From Chryseobacterium taeanense (GTDB lineage Bacteria > Bacteroidota > Bacteroidia > Flavobacteriales > Weeksellaceae), in the NCBI RefSeq assembly GCF_900099685.1, contig NZ_FNDW01000012.1, positions 1 through 64,000 of the forward strand: a DNA stretch of 64,000 bases, written 5' to 3'. This document shows positions 1 through 7,889 of this stretch, one piece after another (positions within the stretch are counted from its first letter, which is position 1; every line of letters begins with the position of its first letter). Made by a program: the position numbers and the translations under genes. The notes beneath the pieces are model-generated. The model was not told where the DNA came from. It was given only the letters and a program-made list of their open reading frames with translations, and ran no database searches.

Positions 1-276
1 CATATTGTTTCTTTCCAAAGAAACCGTCACTCAACTTGAAAAAGGTAAATGACGGTCAACTATTTTTAAACTTTGCTTAAACCGAACTCAGGTTAAAATA
101 GGTATTAAAAAACACCGTATTAGTTGCTCTATTTTTAATATTGCAATCGCGCAGTAAATTTTAAATTACCATTCAATTATAAAGCCTGGATGATGTATAA
201 ACTTCCGGGCTTTAGTTTTAATATAAAAAATCATTTAAATTAAACCAGATAAAGTCTACTTTATATTGGATAAATA
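1..276. other. Intergenic window start with a terminator-like hairpin
   Basis: No complete gene is visible. Positions 2-52 are open in one frame and end at TGA (50-52), so the tail of an upstream gene is possible but too short to identify. A 9-bp stem (181-189 with 205-213, AAAGCCTGG/CCGGGCTTT, one G-T pair) followed by a T-rich stretch looks like a rho-independent terminator. It could serve plus-strand transcription entering from outside the window or the minus-strand regulator gene that ends at 277. Confidence 0.5.
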
Positions 277-1686
277 CTAAACAATCAAGCCTTTAGCAAT
301 TCTCCCCAACTGTTTCAGTTTGTCATCAATCTGTTCCGACCAGCGTTGACCATAGCTCAACCGCATACAGTTATTAAACTGGTTTTGCAATGAAAACATT
401 CTGCCCGGAGCAATACTTATTTTTTGACGGATAGCCAGATCATACAATTCCGTGGTATCAATTCTTTTGTCCAGTTCCACCCAAAGCATAAATCCACCTT
501 GCGGTTGGCTTATTTTGCTTCCTTCCGGAAAATACTCGGCAACTGCTCTGGCAAATTGCAGGCTATTGGCGTGCAACTCACTTCTTAATTTCCGAAGATG
601 ATGTTCATACCTACCTTTTTCAAGGAAATTAGCTATAGTTTCCTGTGTTATAGTGGTAGAGGAAACAGTATGAATGAGCTTCTGATGAACGATTTTATCT
701 TTAAACTTTCCCGGAGCTAACCAGCCCACACGATACCCCGGAGCTAATGTTTTGGATACAGAACCACTCCAAAGAACCAAACCTTCATCAAATACTTTAC
801 AAGGTTTAGGGCGGCTGTTCCCGAAATATACATCGCCATACAAATCATCTTCTATGAGCGGAATACCTCGTTCCGAAAGCATTTTCACCACTTCCATTTT
901 ATGCTCATCGGGCATACAGCTTCCTAACGGATTGTTGAAATTAGAAACCAGAATACATACTTTTATTTTGAACAGGACTTTTTTTAGAGCATCAGGCTCA
1001 ATTCCGGTAACAGGATGAGTTGGTAATTCAATAACTTTTAATCCCAAACTTTTTGCCAGTTGCAATATGCCGAAATAAACAGGACTTTCAACAGCAATCG
1101 TATCGCCTTTTTGTGTAAGTGCCATCAACCCGAATGAAATGGCATTCATCGCTCCGGCAGCGGTAACAATGTCGTCTTCATTCAAATTTCCATTCCAGGT
1201 ATAAGTCAATCTGGCAATATCCCTGCGTAATTTTCGGTTTCCCTGAATTTCTTCGTATTCCGTACCATTTCCTTGAAGGTTACGCGTAGCATTGACCAAC
1301 TCTTTATTGAGCTTAGCGATAGGCAATAATTCGTTTTCGGGAACGCCAAGAGAAAATCGGGTAACATCTTTATTGCTTAACGTTGAATATACTTTGGAAA
1401 TAAGTGTTTCTACGCCTATTGGTTCAGTTCCCCCGGAAGGTTTACTCACTGAAGGAACCGATAAATAAGCAGGTTGGTGACTGACATAGTAGCCGGACTG
1501 TGGCCGGGAAATAATCAGTCCTTTTGCTTCCAGTTCAAGATAAGCCTGTACAGCCGTTGTCATACTCACCCCATATTCACGGTGCAACATACGCAGTGAA
1601 GGTATCTTATCTCCTGTTTTCAGTGTGCCGTTTCTTATTTTTTCTTCTAATGCACAAGCGATTTTTTGATATAGGTTTTCTTTCAT
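277..1686 (-). CDS. MocR/GabR-type PLP-dependent transcriptional regulator
   Basis: A 469-aa fusion of a GntR winged helix (about residues 1-75, with SLRMLHREYG and TTAVQAYLEL in the recognition region) and a type I aminotransferase-like domain (about 110-469). The latter keeps SNFNNPLG, IEDDLYGD and the candidate PLP lysine K312 in SGSVSKT. This is the layout of the MocR family, which senses amines or vitamin B6 and usually controls a neighbouring gene. It is divergent from an EamA exporter with about 95 bp between starts, so that gene is the likely target. Length is typical for the family. The effector molecule cannot be read from sequence. Confidence 0.92.
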   Translation of the reverse strand: MKENLYQKIACALEEKIRNGTLKTGDKIPSLRMLHREYGVSMTTAVQAYLELEAKGLIISRPQSGYYVSHQPAYLSVPSVSKPSGGTEPIGVETLISKVYSTLSNKDVTRFSLGVPENELLPIAKLNKELVNATRNLQGNGTEYEEIQGNRKLRRDIARLTYTWNGNLNEDDIVTAAGAMNAISFGLMALTQKGDTIAVESPVYFGILQLAKSLGLKVIELPTHPVTGIEPDALKKVLFKIKVCILVSNFNNPLGSCMPDEHKMEVVKMLSERGIPLIEDDLYGDVYFGNSRPKPCKVFDEGLVLWSGSVSKTLAPGYRVGWLAPGKFKDKIVHQKLIHTVSSTTITQETIANFLEKGRYEHHLRKLRSELHANSLQFARAVAEYFPEGSKISQPQGGFMLWVELDKRIDTTELYDLAIRQKISIAPGRMFSLQNQFNNCMRLSYGQRWSEQIDDKLKQLGRIAKGLIV

Positions 1687-1720
1687 CTTTTTAAAACTGT
1701 ACTCTGCAAATTTACTAAAA

Positions 1721-1740
1721 TTGTATCTGTACTTGTATCT
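1721..1740. promoter_or_regulatory. Direct repeat, possible MocR operator
   Basis: TTGTATCT occurs twice (1721-1728 and 1733-1740) with 4 bp between copies, 12 bp start to start, in the gap between the divergent MocR and EamA genes. Several MocR proteins bind direct repeats near their own promoter. The spacing puts both copies on nearly the same DNA face. Operator function is inferred. Confidence 0.4.
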
Positions 1741-1780
1741 TTTTTATGCGTTATTTTGCTTTGTAATTCATCAGTTTACT

Positions 1781-2689
1781 ATGGGTAATCATAAAAATTG
1801 GCTGGCATTTGCTGCTCTGGCTGTCGTTTGTTTAGTTTGGGGAACCACTTATTTTGCTATTCGCATTGGGGTAGAAACCTTTCCGCCCTTTTTGTTTGCA
1901 GCGGTAAGACAAGTCATTGCCGGAGGTATATTATTGCTGGTGCTTCAGCTCACTGGCAACCTGAAACTAAGCAAAAAGGATTTTGTGCACCAGTCTGTTC
2001 CGGGCGTTTTAATGGTAGCATTAGGAAACGGTGTTATCGGCTGGTGCGAACGTTACATTTCGAGCGGACTGGCAGCATTGATTTTGTCGCTCATTCCGGT
2101 TTTTGTGGTAGTCATCAGTTATTTGTTCGGGTTTGACAGAAGAAAACCTCATTGGCTAATCGTTACAGGCTTGGTACTAGGTTGTTTGGGAATAACGCTT
2201 ATTTTCAAGGATAACCTGAAAGACATTGCCAACCCTGAATATTTTATGGGGATGCTGATAGCTTTCGGGGCTTGTTTGGCCTGGGCTTCGGGGAGCGTAT
2301 ATGCTAAATACAAAATCCCCAACAGCAAGAATGTATTGCAAAATGCAGCTTTACAACTTTTTTCCGGAGGTATTGCCCTCTTTGCCTTCAGTGCTTTTTT
2401 AGATGATTATACCGAATTGAAAACCGTTACATCTTCCAGCATCTGGGCATTGGTTTACCTGATTATAGTGGGTTCAATCATTGCATATTCCGCTTTTGTG
2501 TACGCACTGAAACATTTGCCGATAGGCATTTCATCCCTGTATGCTTACATCAATCCGTTCATTGCGATTATACTCGGATTTCTCTTCCTGAATGAAAAAC
2601 TAACCGGTATAACCTTATGCGCATTGGTCGCTACTTTGGGTGGAGTATATTGTGTCAATAAAGGTTATCAAAAAATGGTAAAGAAATGA
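1781..2689 (+). CDS. EamA-family (DMT) exporter
   Basis: Ten-helix drug/metabolite transporter, 302 aa from the ATG at 1781. A TTG in frame at 1721 would add 20 residues, but the ATG start gives the usual EamA N-terminus (WLAFAALAVVCLVWGTTYFA). Two EamA repeats are visible; the second begins near FMGMLIAFGACLAWASGS. Family members export amino acids, metabolites or drugs through the inner membrane. Pairing with a divergent MocR regulator suggests export of an amine or amino-acid-like compound. A paralogue with a similar N-terminal motif lies at 61085. Confidence 0.92.
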   Translation: MGNHKNWLAFAALAVVCLVWGTTYFAIRIGVETFPPFLFAAVRQVIAGGILLLVLQLTGNLKLSKKDFVHQSVPGVLMVALGNGVIGWCERYISSGLAALILSLIPVFVVVISYLFGFDRRKPHWLIVTGLVLGCLGITLIFKDNLKDIANPEYFMGMLIAFGACLAWASGSVYAKYKIPNSKNVLQNAALQLFSGGIALFAFSAFLDDYTELKTVTSSSIWALVYLIIVGSIIAYSAFVYALKHLPIGISSLYAYINPFIAIILGFLFLNEKLTGITLCALVATLGGVYCVNKGYQKMVKK

Positions 2690-2801
2690 GAATAAAGTGA
2701 ATTCTTATAGCATATATTTGAATGGATAATTAAAAAACAGTTGCCACCGACAAGCGATTTGAAGAAATATCACTTAAAGTCAGTTTATTTAAAATAAAAT
2801 T

Positions 2802-3263
2802 ATGAATACTATACATATAGAAAAATATCGTCCCGAATGGAAAACTTATTTTGAGCAATTCAACCGGGCGTGGATTGAAAAATATTTTGTGATGGAAGAT
2901 ATTGACAAACATGTCCTTTCCAATCCTGAAGAAGCTATTTTAAAAGATGGTGGGGAAATCCTTTTCGCTATTTATGACGGTAAAGTAATCGGAACTGTTG
3001 CTATAAAAAAAGCGGATGAAGAAACAATGGAACTGACCAAAATGGCAGTGGATGAAAATTATCGGGGCATCGGAGCAGGAAAAATGCTGTGCAAATCTGC
3101 TATTGATAAAGCAAAAGATTTGAACGTAAAAAGACTGGTGCTATATACACAATCTGCATTAAAACCGGCGTTGGGTATTTATAAAGAATTAGGTTTTACA
3201 GAAGTTCCTGTTGAACAGGGAAAATACAAAAGGGCAAACACTAAAATGGAAATAGAATTATGA
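2802..3263 (+). CDS. GNAT-family N-acetyltransferase
   Basis: A 153-aa GNAT-fold protein, predicted to move an acetyl group from acetyl-CoA to an amine. The acetyl-CoA loop is seen in motif A as ENYRGIGAGKMLC (about residues 85-97), and the C-terminal LGIYKELGFTEV motif is intact. First gene of a packed run through 6498; its stop overlaps the next start by 4 bp (ATGA at 3260). Substrate unknown. Confidence 0.88.
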   Translation: MNTIHIEKYRPEWKTYFEQFNRAWIEKYFVMEDIDKHVLSNPEEAILKDGGEILFAIYDGKVIGTVAIKKADEETMELTKMAVDENYRGIGAGKMLCKSAIDKAKDLNVKRLVLYTQSALKPALGIYKELGFTEVPVEQGKYKRANTKMEIEL

Positions 3264-3703
3264 AAAAAGAAAAAAAAGATGGTTTTCATATCAAAACCGA
3301 TTTTGAAAATATGAATGTCAAAGCCATTCATCAATTTTTAAGCACAGAAAGCTATTGGGCAAAAGACATTCCGTTGAAAACGGTAAGTACCGCATTGAAA
3401 AATTCTTTTTGCATAGGATTATTTGAAGATGAAAAACAGATTGGCTTTGCCCGTTTGGTAACGGACTATGCCACTTTCGGCTATTTGGCAGATGTATATG
3501 TTTTGAGTGAATACAGAGGTAAAGGATTATCAAAAATGATGATAAAACATCTATTGGAATTGGATTTTGTGCAAGGGCTAAGAAGGACATTATTGGCAAC
3601 ATTAGATGCTCATTCGCTTTACCGTCAGTTTGGATTTCAATCTCCTGAAAACCCGGAGCGATTGATGGAAATAAAAAGAAATAATCTTTATAAAGATGTT
3701 TAG
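3260..3703 (+). CDS. GNAT-family N-acetyltransferase
   Basis: A second, divergent GNAT of 147 aa. The middle resembles the family around YLADVYVLSEYRGKGLSKMM (acetyl-CoA loop RGKGLS), and LYRQFGF is the usual final strand. It overlaps the previous acetyltransferase by 4 bp and is followed after 3 bp by a thioesterase-like gene, so the genes are probably translationally coupled. It is only distantly similar to its neighbour, so a recent tandem duplication is unlikely. Confidence 0.87.
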   Translation: MKKEKKDGFHIKTDFENMNVKAIHQFLSTESYWAKDIPLKTVSTALKNSFCIGLFEDEKQIGFARLVTDYATFGYLADVYVLSEYRGKGLSKMMIKHLLELDFVQGLRRTLLATLDAHSLYRQFGFQSPENPERLMEIKRNNLYKDV

Positions 3704-3706
3704 ACT

Positions 3707-4153
3707 ATGAAAGATGAAAGAAAAGCACAACTATTGGAAAGTTTCGGGCGTTCCAAAATAATGCAATTATTCGGTGCTGAAGTAACAGGCTTATCAGTCG
3801 GATATTTTGAAATCACAGTTCCCAAACAGGATTTTATGGCTCGTCCTGCAGGAATGTTCAATGGTAGTACCATTGCTTCATTGGTAGACGTTTCTTCGGG
3901 CTATGCCGGAGCATCAGCCAAACCGGAAGACAGTTATTTTACAACGGTTGAGCTAAAAGTAAACTACCTAAATCCTGCCATTGGCGAAAAACTTGTTGCT
4001 AAAGCTCAGGTTATCAAAAACGGAAAAGTGCTGACGGTAGTTCGTTCAGACGTATTTGCAGTTACAAATGAAGGAAAAGAAACTTTAGCCGCTACTTCAT
4101 TGGTTACGCTGATGCAGTTATCAAAAAAATCACCCGACAAACAGATAGATTAA
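3707..4153 (+). CDS. PaaI-family hotdog-fold thioesterase
   Basis: A 148-aa single hotdog domain. The PaaI/YdiI-like pattern is visible: ARPAGMFNGSTIASLVDVSS in the helix region, then the strand TTVELKVNYLNPAIG. Such proteins hydrolyse acyl-CoA thioesters. The usual HG.. motif reads FNGS here, so the catalytic polar residue may differ from the textbook set. It lies third in the packed operon, 3 bp after the GNAT. Substrate unknown. Confidence 0.85.
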   Translation: MKDERKAQLLESFGRSKIMQLFGAEVTGLSVGYFEITVPKQDFMARPAGMFNGSTIASLVDVSSGYAGASAKPEDSYFTTVELKVNYLNPAIGEKLVAKAQVIKNGKVLTVVRSDVFAVTNEGKETLAATSLVTLMQLSKKSPDKQID

Positions 4154-4159
4154 TCGGAT

Positions 4160-4663
4160 ATGGAAATCATTAATATTAAATCTTTTTTGGAATATTACGA
4201 GAAAATCAGGCAACGTACCAACCGACTTATTGCCGTTATTCCACCGGAGTATATGGACTGGGCATACAAGCCCGGAAAGTTTACCATTGCTGACCAAATA
4301 CGACACATTGCAGCCATTGAGCGGAATATGTTTGCCGAAACCATTTTAGGAAAACCTTGTACTTACAATGGGTGTGGTAAAGAACTTGCAGATGGTTACG
4401 ATAATGTAATCCATTATTTTAACGAGAAACACGAAGAAGCGTTAGCCATTTTCAAAAGTCTGAGCGATGAAGATTTGCAACGTAAATGCCTGACACCCGG
4501 TAATGCTCCAATTACAGTTTGGAAGTGGCTTCGGGCAATGACCGAACACGAAATTCACCACAGGGCACAGCTTTATATTTACCTGAACCTGTTGGACGTA
4601 AAAACACCGCCCATGTTTGGGCTGAGTTCAGAAGAAATTATTCAAAACAGCCAATCAAAATAA
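4160..4663 (+). CDS. DinB-family protein
   Basis: A 167-aa four-helix protein of the DinB/YfiT superfamily. Candidate metal ligands are in IADQIRHIAAIE and in MTEHEIHHRAQLY, matching the family's histidine triad. Members include thiol-dependent S-transferases such as the bacillithiol transferase BstA, many of them linked to detoxification. Fourth gene of the run, 6 bp from both neighbours. A second member of the superfamily (DUF1572) follows at 5576. Confidence 0.88.
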   Translation: MEIINIKSFLEYYEKIRQRTNRLIAVIPPEYMDWAYKPGKFTIADQIRHIAAIERNMFAETILGKPCTYNGCGKELADGYDNVIHYFNEKHEEALAIFKSLSDEDLQRKCLTPGNAPITVWKWLRAMTEHEIHHRAQLYIYLNLLDVKTPPMFGLSSEEIIQNSQSK

Positions 4664-4669
4664 ACGAAT

Positions 4670-5020
4670 ATGAATACAGACTTTGCAAAAGAATGGCTTG
4701 ATGCCTGGAACAGCCACGATTTAGATAAGATAATGGAACATTACAGCGAAAACATTGATTTTGTTTCGCCAATTATTCAACAAATAGGAATAAATGTGGA
4801 AGGGAAAATTTCCAACAAAAATGATTTAAAGGAATACTTTTCAAAAGCTCTGCAAAAATATCCCGACCTGCATTTCGAGCTTTACCATGAACTCAAAGGA
4901 GCCAATTCAACCGTTTTGTTTTATCGAAGCGTAAATAATTCCTTTTCTGCTGAATATATGGAATTGAACAATGAAGGAAAAATAAGTAAAGTCAGAGCAC
5001 ATTATAAGTTTGATGAATAA
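4670..5020 (+). CDS. NTF2-like (SnoaL-type) protein
   Basis: A 116-aa protein with the cone-shaped NTF2 fold signature: an N-terminal helix FAKEWLDAWNSHDLDKIMEH, then YSENIDFVSP and a C-terminal sheet ending KVRAHYKFDE. Family members include small isomerases, dehydratases and binding proteins; no catalytic set can be assigned. The stop (TAA) shares one base with the next ATG (TAATG at 5018), implying coupled translation. Confidence 0.85.
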   Translation: MNTDFAKEWLDAWNSHDLDKIMEHYSENIDFVSPIIQQIGINVEGKISNKNDLKEYFSKALQKYPDLHFELYHELKGANSTVLFYRSVNNSFSAEYMELNNEGKISKVRAHYKFDE

Positions 5021-5571
5021 TGAAAAACTTATTCGTTATAACCGGTGGACCCGGAGCAGGAAAAACAACTTTGTTGAATGCTCTGTCAGCAAATGGATAT
5101 AAAACTATTCCGGAAGCAGCCAGAGCCATTATTCGTGAAGAAACAGAAACAGAAACAGAAACAGACGGAGAGGCTTTGCCGTGGAAAAACAAACAGTTTT
5201 ATACGGATAAAATGATAGCAGCTTCCATTTTAGATTACAACAGAGCAACAGCAAGCCAGTCAAATGAAATCTGCTTTTTCGACCGAGGTATTTTGGATGC
5301 CGTTTGTTATGCGGATATGATTGGCTATGTACTTTCAAAGGAAACCATGGAAAAAGTGTTGAATTGCCAATATAATAGTAAGGTATTTATCCTGCCACCC
5401 TGGAAAGAAATTTATCAAACAGATAATGAACGAAAACAGGATTGGCAGGAGGCAGAACAGACTTATTTCCAAATGAAAAGTACTTATGAAAGGTTCGGTT
5501 ATAAAGTCATAACCGTACCGATAGGTAATATCGATGAAAGAAAAGAATTTGTATTAACCCAAATAAAATAG
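5020..5571 (+). CDS. AAA_28-like P-loop NTPase (small-molecule kinase-like)
   Basis: A 183-aa single-domain P-loop protein. Walker A is GGPGAGKTT at residues 8-16; FFDRGILDAVCYAD near residue 87 is the Walker B/DRG motif typical of AAA_28 and small kinase-like proteins. It probably phosphorylates a small compound or acts as an NTPase. Residues 41-48 form a run of Glu-Thr pairs encoded by four tandem copies of GAAACA. It overlaps the NTF2-like gene by one base and ends 4 bp before DUF1572. Confidence 0.85.
   Translation: MKNLFVITGGPGAGKTTLLNALSANGYKTIPEAARAIIREETETETETDGEALPWKNKQFYTDKMIAASILDYNRATASQSNEICFFDRGILDAVCYADMIGYVLSKETMEKVLNCQYNSKVFILPPWKEIYQTDNERKQDWQEAEQTYFQMKSTYERFGYKVITVPIGNIDERKEFVLTQIK
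5140..5163 (+). repeat. Tandem hexanucleotide (GAAACA)x4 inside a coding region
   Basis: Four exact copies of GAAACA run in frame within the P-loop NTPase gene and encode alternating Glu and Thr. Slippage would add or remove residue pairs without breaking the frame. The stretch sits between the Walker A helix and the ALPWKNK segment, probably in a surface loop. Confidence 0.9.
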
Positions 5572-5575
5572 AGAA

Positions 5576-6127
5576 ATGGACAGCTATTTAGGAAGCATCA
5601 AAAAGCAATTCCTGTATTACAAAATGCTTGGAGAAAAAGCAATGGAACAATTACAGGAAGAACAATTATTCTGGCAGTATAGCGAGGAAAGCAACAGTAT
5701 TGCCATTCTTGTCAATCATATTGCCGGAAATATGTTATCGAGGTTTACCGACTTTCTGACCGCAGACGGAGAAAAGCCCTGGCGAAACCGTGATGCGGAA
5801 TTTACCAATCCTTTTCAAAACAAAGAAGAACTAATGATACATTGGAATAAAGGTTGGGATTGCCTGATGAATGCTTTAAACCAGCTTACGCAAGCAGATT
5901 TAGAGAAAATAATTTATATCCGAAATGATGGTCATACGGTAACCGAAGCCATCAACAGGCAATTAGCCCACTATCCGTATCATATTGGTCAGTTGGTTTT
6001 TATAGCCAAAATGCTGAAAAATGAAGATTGGCATACTTTGTCCATTGCCCGTAACAAATCGGAAGATTATAACAACCAAAAATTTTCGCAAGAGAAAAAC
6101 AGACGACACTATACCGATGATTTATAA
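5576..6127 (+). CDS. DUF1572-family protein (DinB superfamily)
   Basis: A 183-aa helical protein matching DUF1572: a start DSYLGSIKKQFLYYKMLGEK, a central SNSIAILVNHIAGNMLSRF and a C-terminal HYPYHIGQLVFIAKML. Histidines in the last two segments match the metal-binding positions of the DinB superfamily. Function is unproven; thiol transferase or metal-dependent detoxification is plausible. Two different DinB-superfamily proteins in one operon (also 4160-4663) is notable. Confidence 0.88.
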   Translation: MDSYLGSIKKQFLYYKMLGEKAMEQLQEEQLFWQYSEESNSIAILVNHIAGNMLSRFTDFLTADGEKPWRNRDAEFTNPFQNKEELMIHWNKGWDCLMNALNQLTQADLEKIIYIRNDGHTVTEAINRQLAHYPYHIGQLVFIAKMLKNEDWHTLSIARNKSEDYNNQKFSQEKNRRHYTDDL

Positions 6128-6138
6128 AGAACTCCATT

Positions 6139-6498
6139 ATGATTATAAGTAAACAAAATAGCACTCATTATCAATGGGGCAACCACTGTGATGCCTGGAC
6201 TTTGCTACAATCTGAAAATGTGATTATTAAAGAAGAAAAAATGCCTCCAAATACAGAAGAACAATTTCACTACCATAATGAAACAGCGCAGTTTTTCTAT
6301 GTCCTGGATGGTAAGGCTTCTTTTTACATAGCGAACGATATTATTTATGTGTCTAAAAACGAAGGGATTAATATCCCCGTTAAAGTAGTCCATAAAATTA
6401 GCAATGAAACTTCCGCTGATTTAAGATTTCTAGTAATCTCCTTTCCCGGAAATTCAGACGATAGAGTAAATTCGGATAAAAAGCAAAGCAAAGTATAA
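6139..6498 (+). CDS. Cupin-domain protein
   Basis: A 119-aa single cupin barrel. Motif 1 is EEQFHYHNETAQFFYVLDG, with two His and a Glu-like position for a metal; motif 2 is NIPVKVVHKISN. Small cupins may be isomerases, dioxygenases or sugar epimerases, and none can be chosen here. It is the last gene of the packed series, 11 bp after DUF1572. A 174-bp gap follows before the convergent HxlR gene. Confidence 0.85.
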   Translation: MIISKQNSTHYQWGNHCDAWTLLQSENVIIKEEKMPPNTEEQFHYHNETAQFFYVLDGKASFYIANDIIYVSKNEGINIPVKVVHKISNETSADLRFLVISFPGNSDDRVNSDKKQSKV

Positions 6499-6672
6499 TA
6501 TTTACAATACTCTGCCTAAATAGCGTTCACGTATTATCTACGTTATTAAAAACCATTCTAATTCTCGGTGAGATTCTGTCTATAAGAAAGCTTTACTTAA
6601 ATAAAGATGCTTTTCTTCTAATGTCTTATTAAGTTCAACAATTTTTGCTTCGGTACGCAATCCATTTACAAA

Positions 6673-7047
6673 CTATAAGGCTTTTATAAATTCGCCATTT
6701 TCACTTACTGCCTGGTTGCCCCAATTCGTAATAGCTTCCAAAACCTGAACAAGACTTTTCCCAAAATCGGATAGACTGTAAATCACTTTAACAGGTGGTT
6801 TTTTGCCATACACTTTTCTTACTATCAAATCATCTTTTTCCAATTGCTTTAATTGCAGACTCAAAGTCATTTCAGTGATGTTAGGCATTTCTTTCCGAAG
6901 CTCGTTATACCTTTTGGGGTCATCCTTTAAATGATACAGGATAACGGCTTTCCATTTTCCACCCACCAAATCCATTGTTAGGCTCACAGTGCACGGGTAA
7001 GTTTTCTCTTTAAATTTCACACAATCGCCGATACATTCTTTTTTCAT
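6673..7047 (-). CDS. HxlR-family winged-helix regulator
   Basis: A 124-aa HxlR-type regulator. The family pattern is clear: CTVSLTMDLVGGKWKAVILY, then YNELRKEMPNITEMTLSLQL (recognition helix) and the wing KKPPVKVIYSLSDFGKSL. A cysteine precedes the domain (YPC), as in redox- or aldehyde-sensing members. It diverges from the flavoprotein at 7134 with 86 bp between starts and probably controls it. The frame continues open for 30 codons after the TAG stop (see findings). Confidence 0.92.
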   Translation of the reverse strand: MKKECIGDCVKFKEKTYPCTVSLTMDLVGGKWKAVILYHLKDDPKRYNELRKEMPNITEMTLSLQLKQLEKDDLIVRKVYGKKPPVKVIYSLSDFGKSLVQVLEAITNWGNQAVSENGEFIKAL

Positions 7048-7083
7048 TCTACAATTTTTTTAACCTATCTGTTTTGATAGTTA

Positions 7084-7114
7084 TTGCAGATGCAATTTAC
7101 TAAATTTAGTTTTG
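7084..7114 (+). promoter_or_regulatory. Promoter and palindromes upstream of the flavoprotein
   Basis: TAGTTTTG (7107-7114) fits the Bacteroidota -7 element TAnnTTTG, with TTG at 7084-7086 20 bp upstream. The 12-bp palindrome ACTAAATTTAGT (7099-7110) overlaps the -7 box, and CTATC/GATAG flank TGTTTT nearby on the HxlR side. These are natural binding-site candidates for the divergent HxlR protein. Confidence 0.5.
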
Positions 7115-7133
7115 TTACTAAAATAATTATAGT

Positions 7134-7682
7134 ATGGCATTAGTAATTTTAGCACACCCTACTTTTGATAAGTCTCTTGCAAACAAAATCATTATCAAAG
7201 AATTAAAGTGCAGTAATATAGATGTTGAAATCAGGAATATCCACGACTTATATCCTGACTATAATATTGATGTAAAAGCAGAACAAGAAGCCTTGTTGCG
7301 ACACAAGACTATCATTTTCCAATACCCGTTTTATTGGTATAGCATGCCAGCCATTTTAAAGCTTTGGTTTGATGTGGTATTTGAATATCAATTTGCTTAT
7401 GGTTCAAAAGGTGATAAGCTAAAGGACAAAAATTTTGTACCAAGTTTTACGGTAGGTTCATCGCAAAGCAGTTATACAGCTTTGGGCTTTCAGCATTTCC
7501 GTGTATATGAATTTTGCAAGCACCTGGAGCAGACAGCTTACCATACCCAAATGAATTACATTGACCCGATTTATTTTTATGGCACTTCGTTAGCTGCAGG
7601 CTACACAGAAAATGAAATAAAAGCTAATGCAAAGCATCACGCCCAAAAACTGATACAAAAATTACTGGAATTGGGAGAATAA
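7134..7682 (+). CDS. NAD(P)H-dependent oxidoreductase (flavodoxin-like quinone reductase)
   Basis: A 182-aa flavodoxin-like fold of the MdaB/KefF/NQO type. It begins LVILAHPTFDKSLANK (FMN/FAD phosphate-binding loop) and has the hallmark QYPFYWYSMPAILKLWFDVVF around residues 63-83. Members reduce quinones, nitro compounds or azo dyes by two-electron transfer in the cytoplasm. Its position divergent from an HxlR regulator is typical of electrophile-inducible quinone reductases. A 207-bp gap with no convincing gene follows. Confidence 0.9.
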   Translation: MALVILAHPTFDKSLANKIIIKELKCSNIDVEIRNIHDLYPDYNIDVKAEQEALLRHKTIIFQYPFYWYSMPAILKLWFDVVFEYQFAYGSKGDKLKDKNFVPSFTVGSSQSSYTALGFQHFRVYEFCKHLEQTAYHTQMNYIDPIYFYGTSLAAGYTENEIKANAKHHAQKLIQKLLELGE

Positions 7683-7889
7683 AACTGCATTACAAATGAA
7701 GGGCAGATTTTCAAATATTTATCGGAATAAATCGAGAAATCGTAACGCAGTATGTACTTTTAATACTACAGAATTGGAGTACAAAATGTCTTCCGTTCCG
7801 CAATCAACCAGAAATGTTTTCTTAAAATCGACTCAACAAGGTATATGTCCTTAAAAAAATAACTAATTTTAAGCTAAGTTTTGAAGTAA

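Noticed and set aside
7683..7889. Short open frames in the 207-bp gap before the histidine phosphatase
   Set aside because: The longest is 22 codons with no supporting signal.
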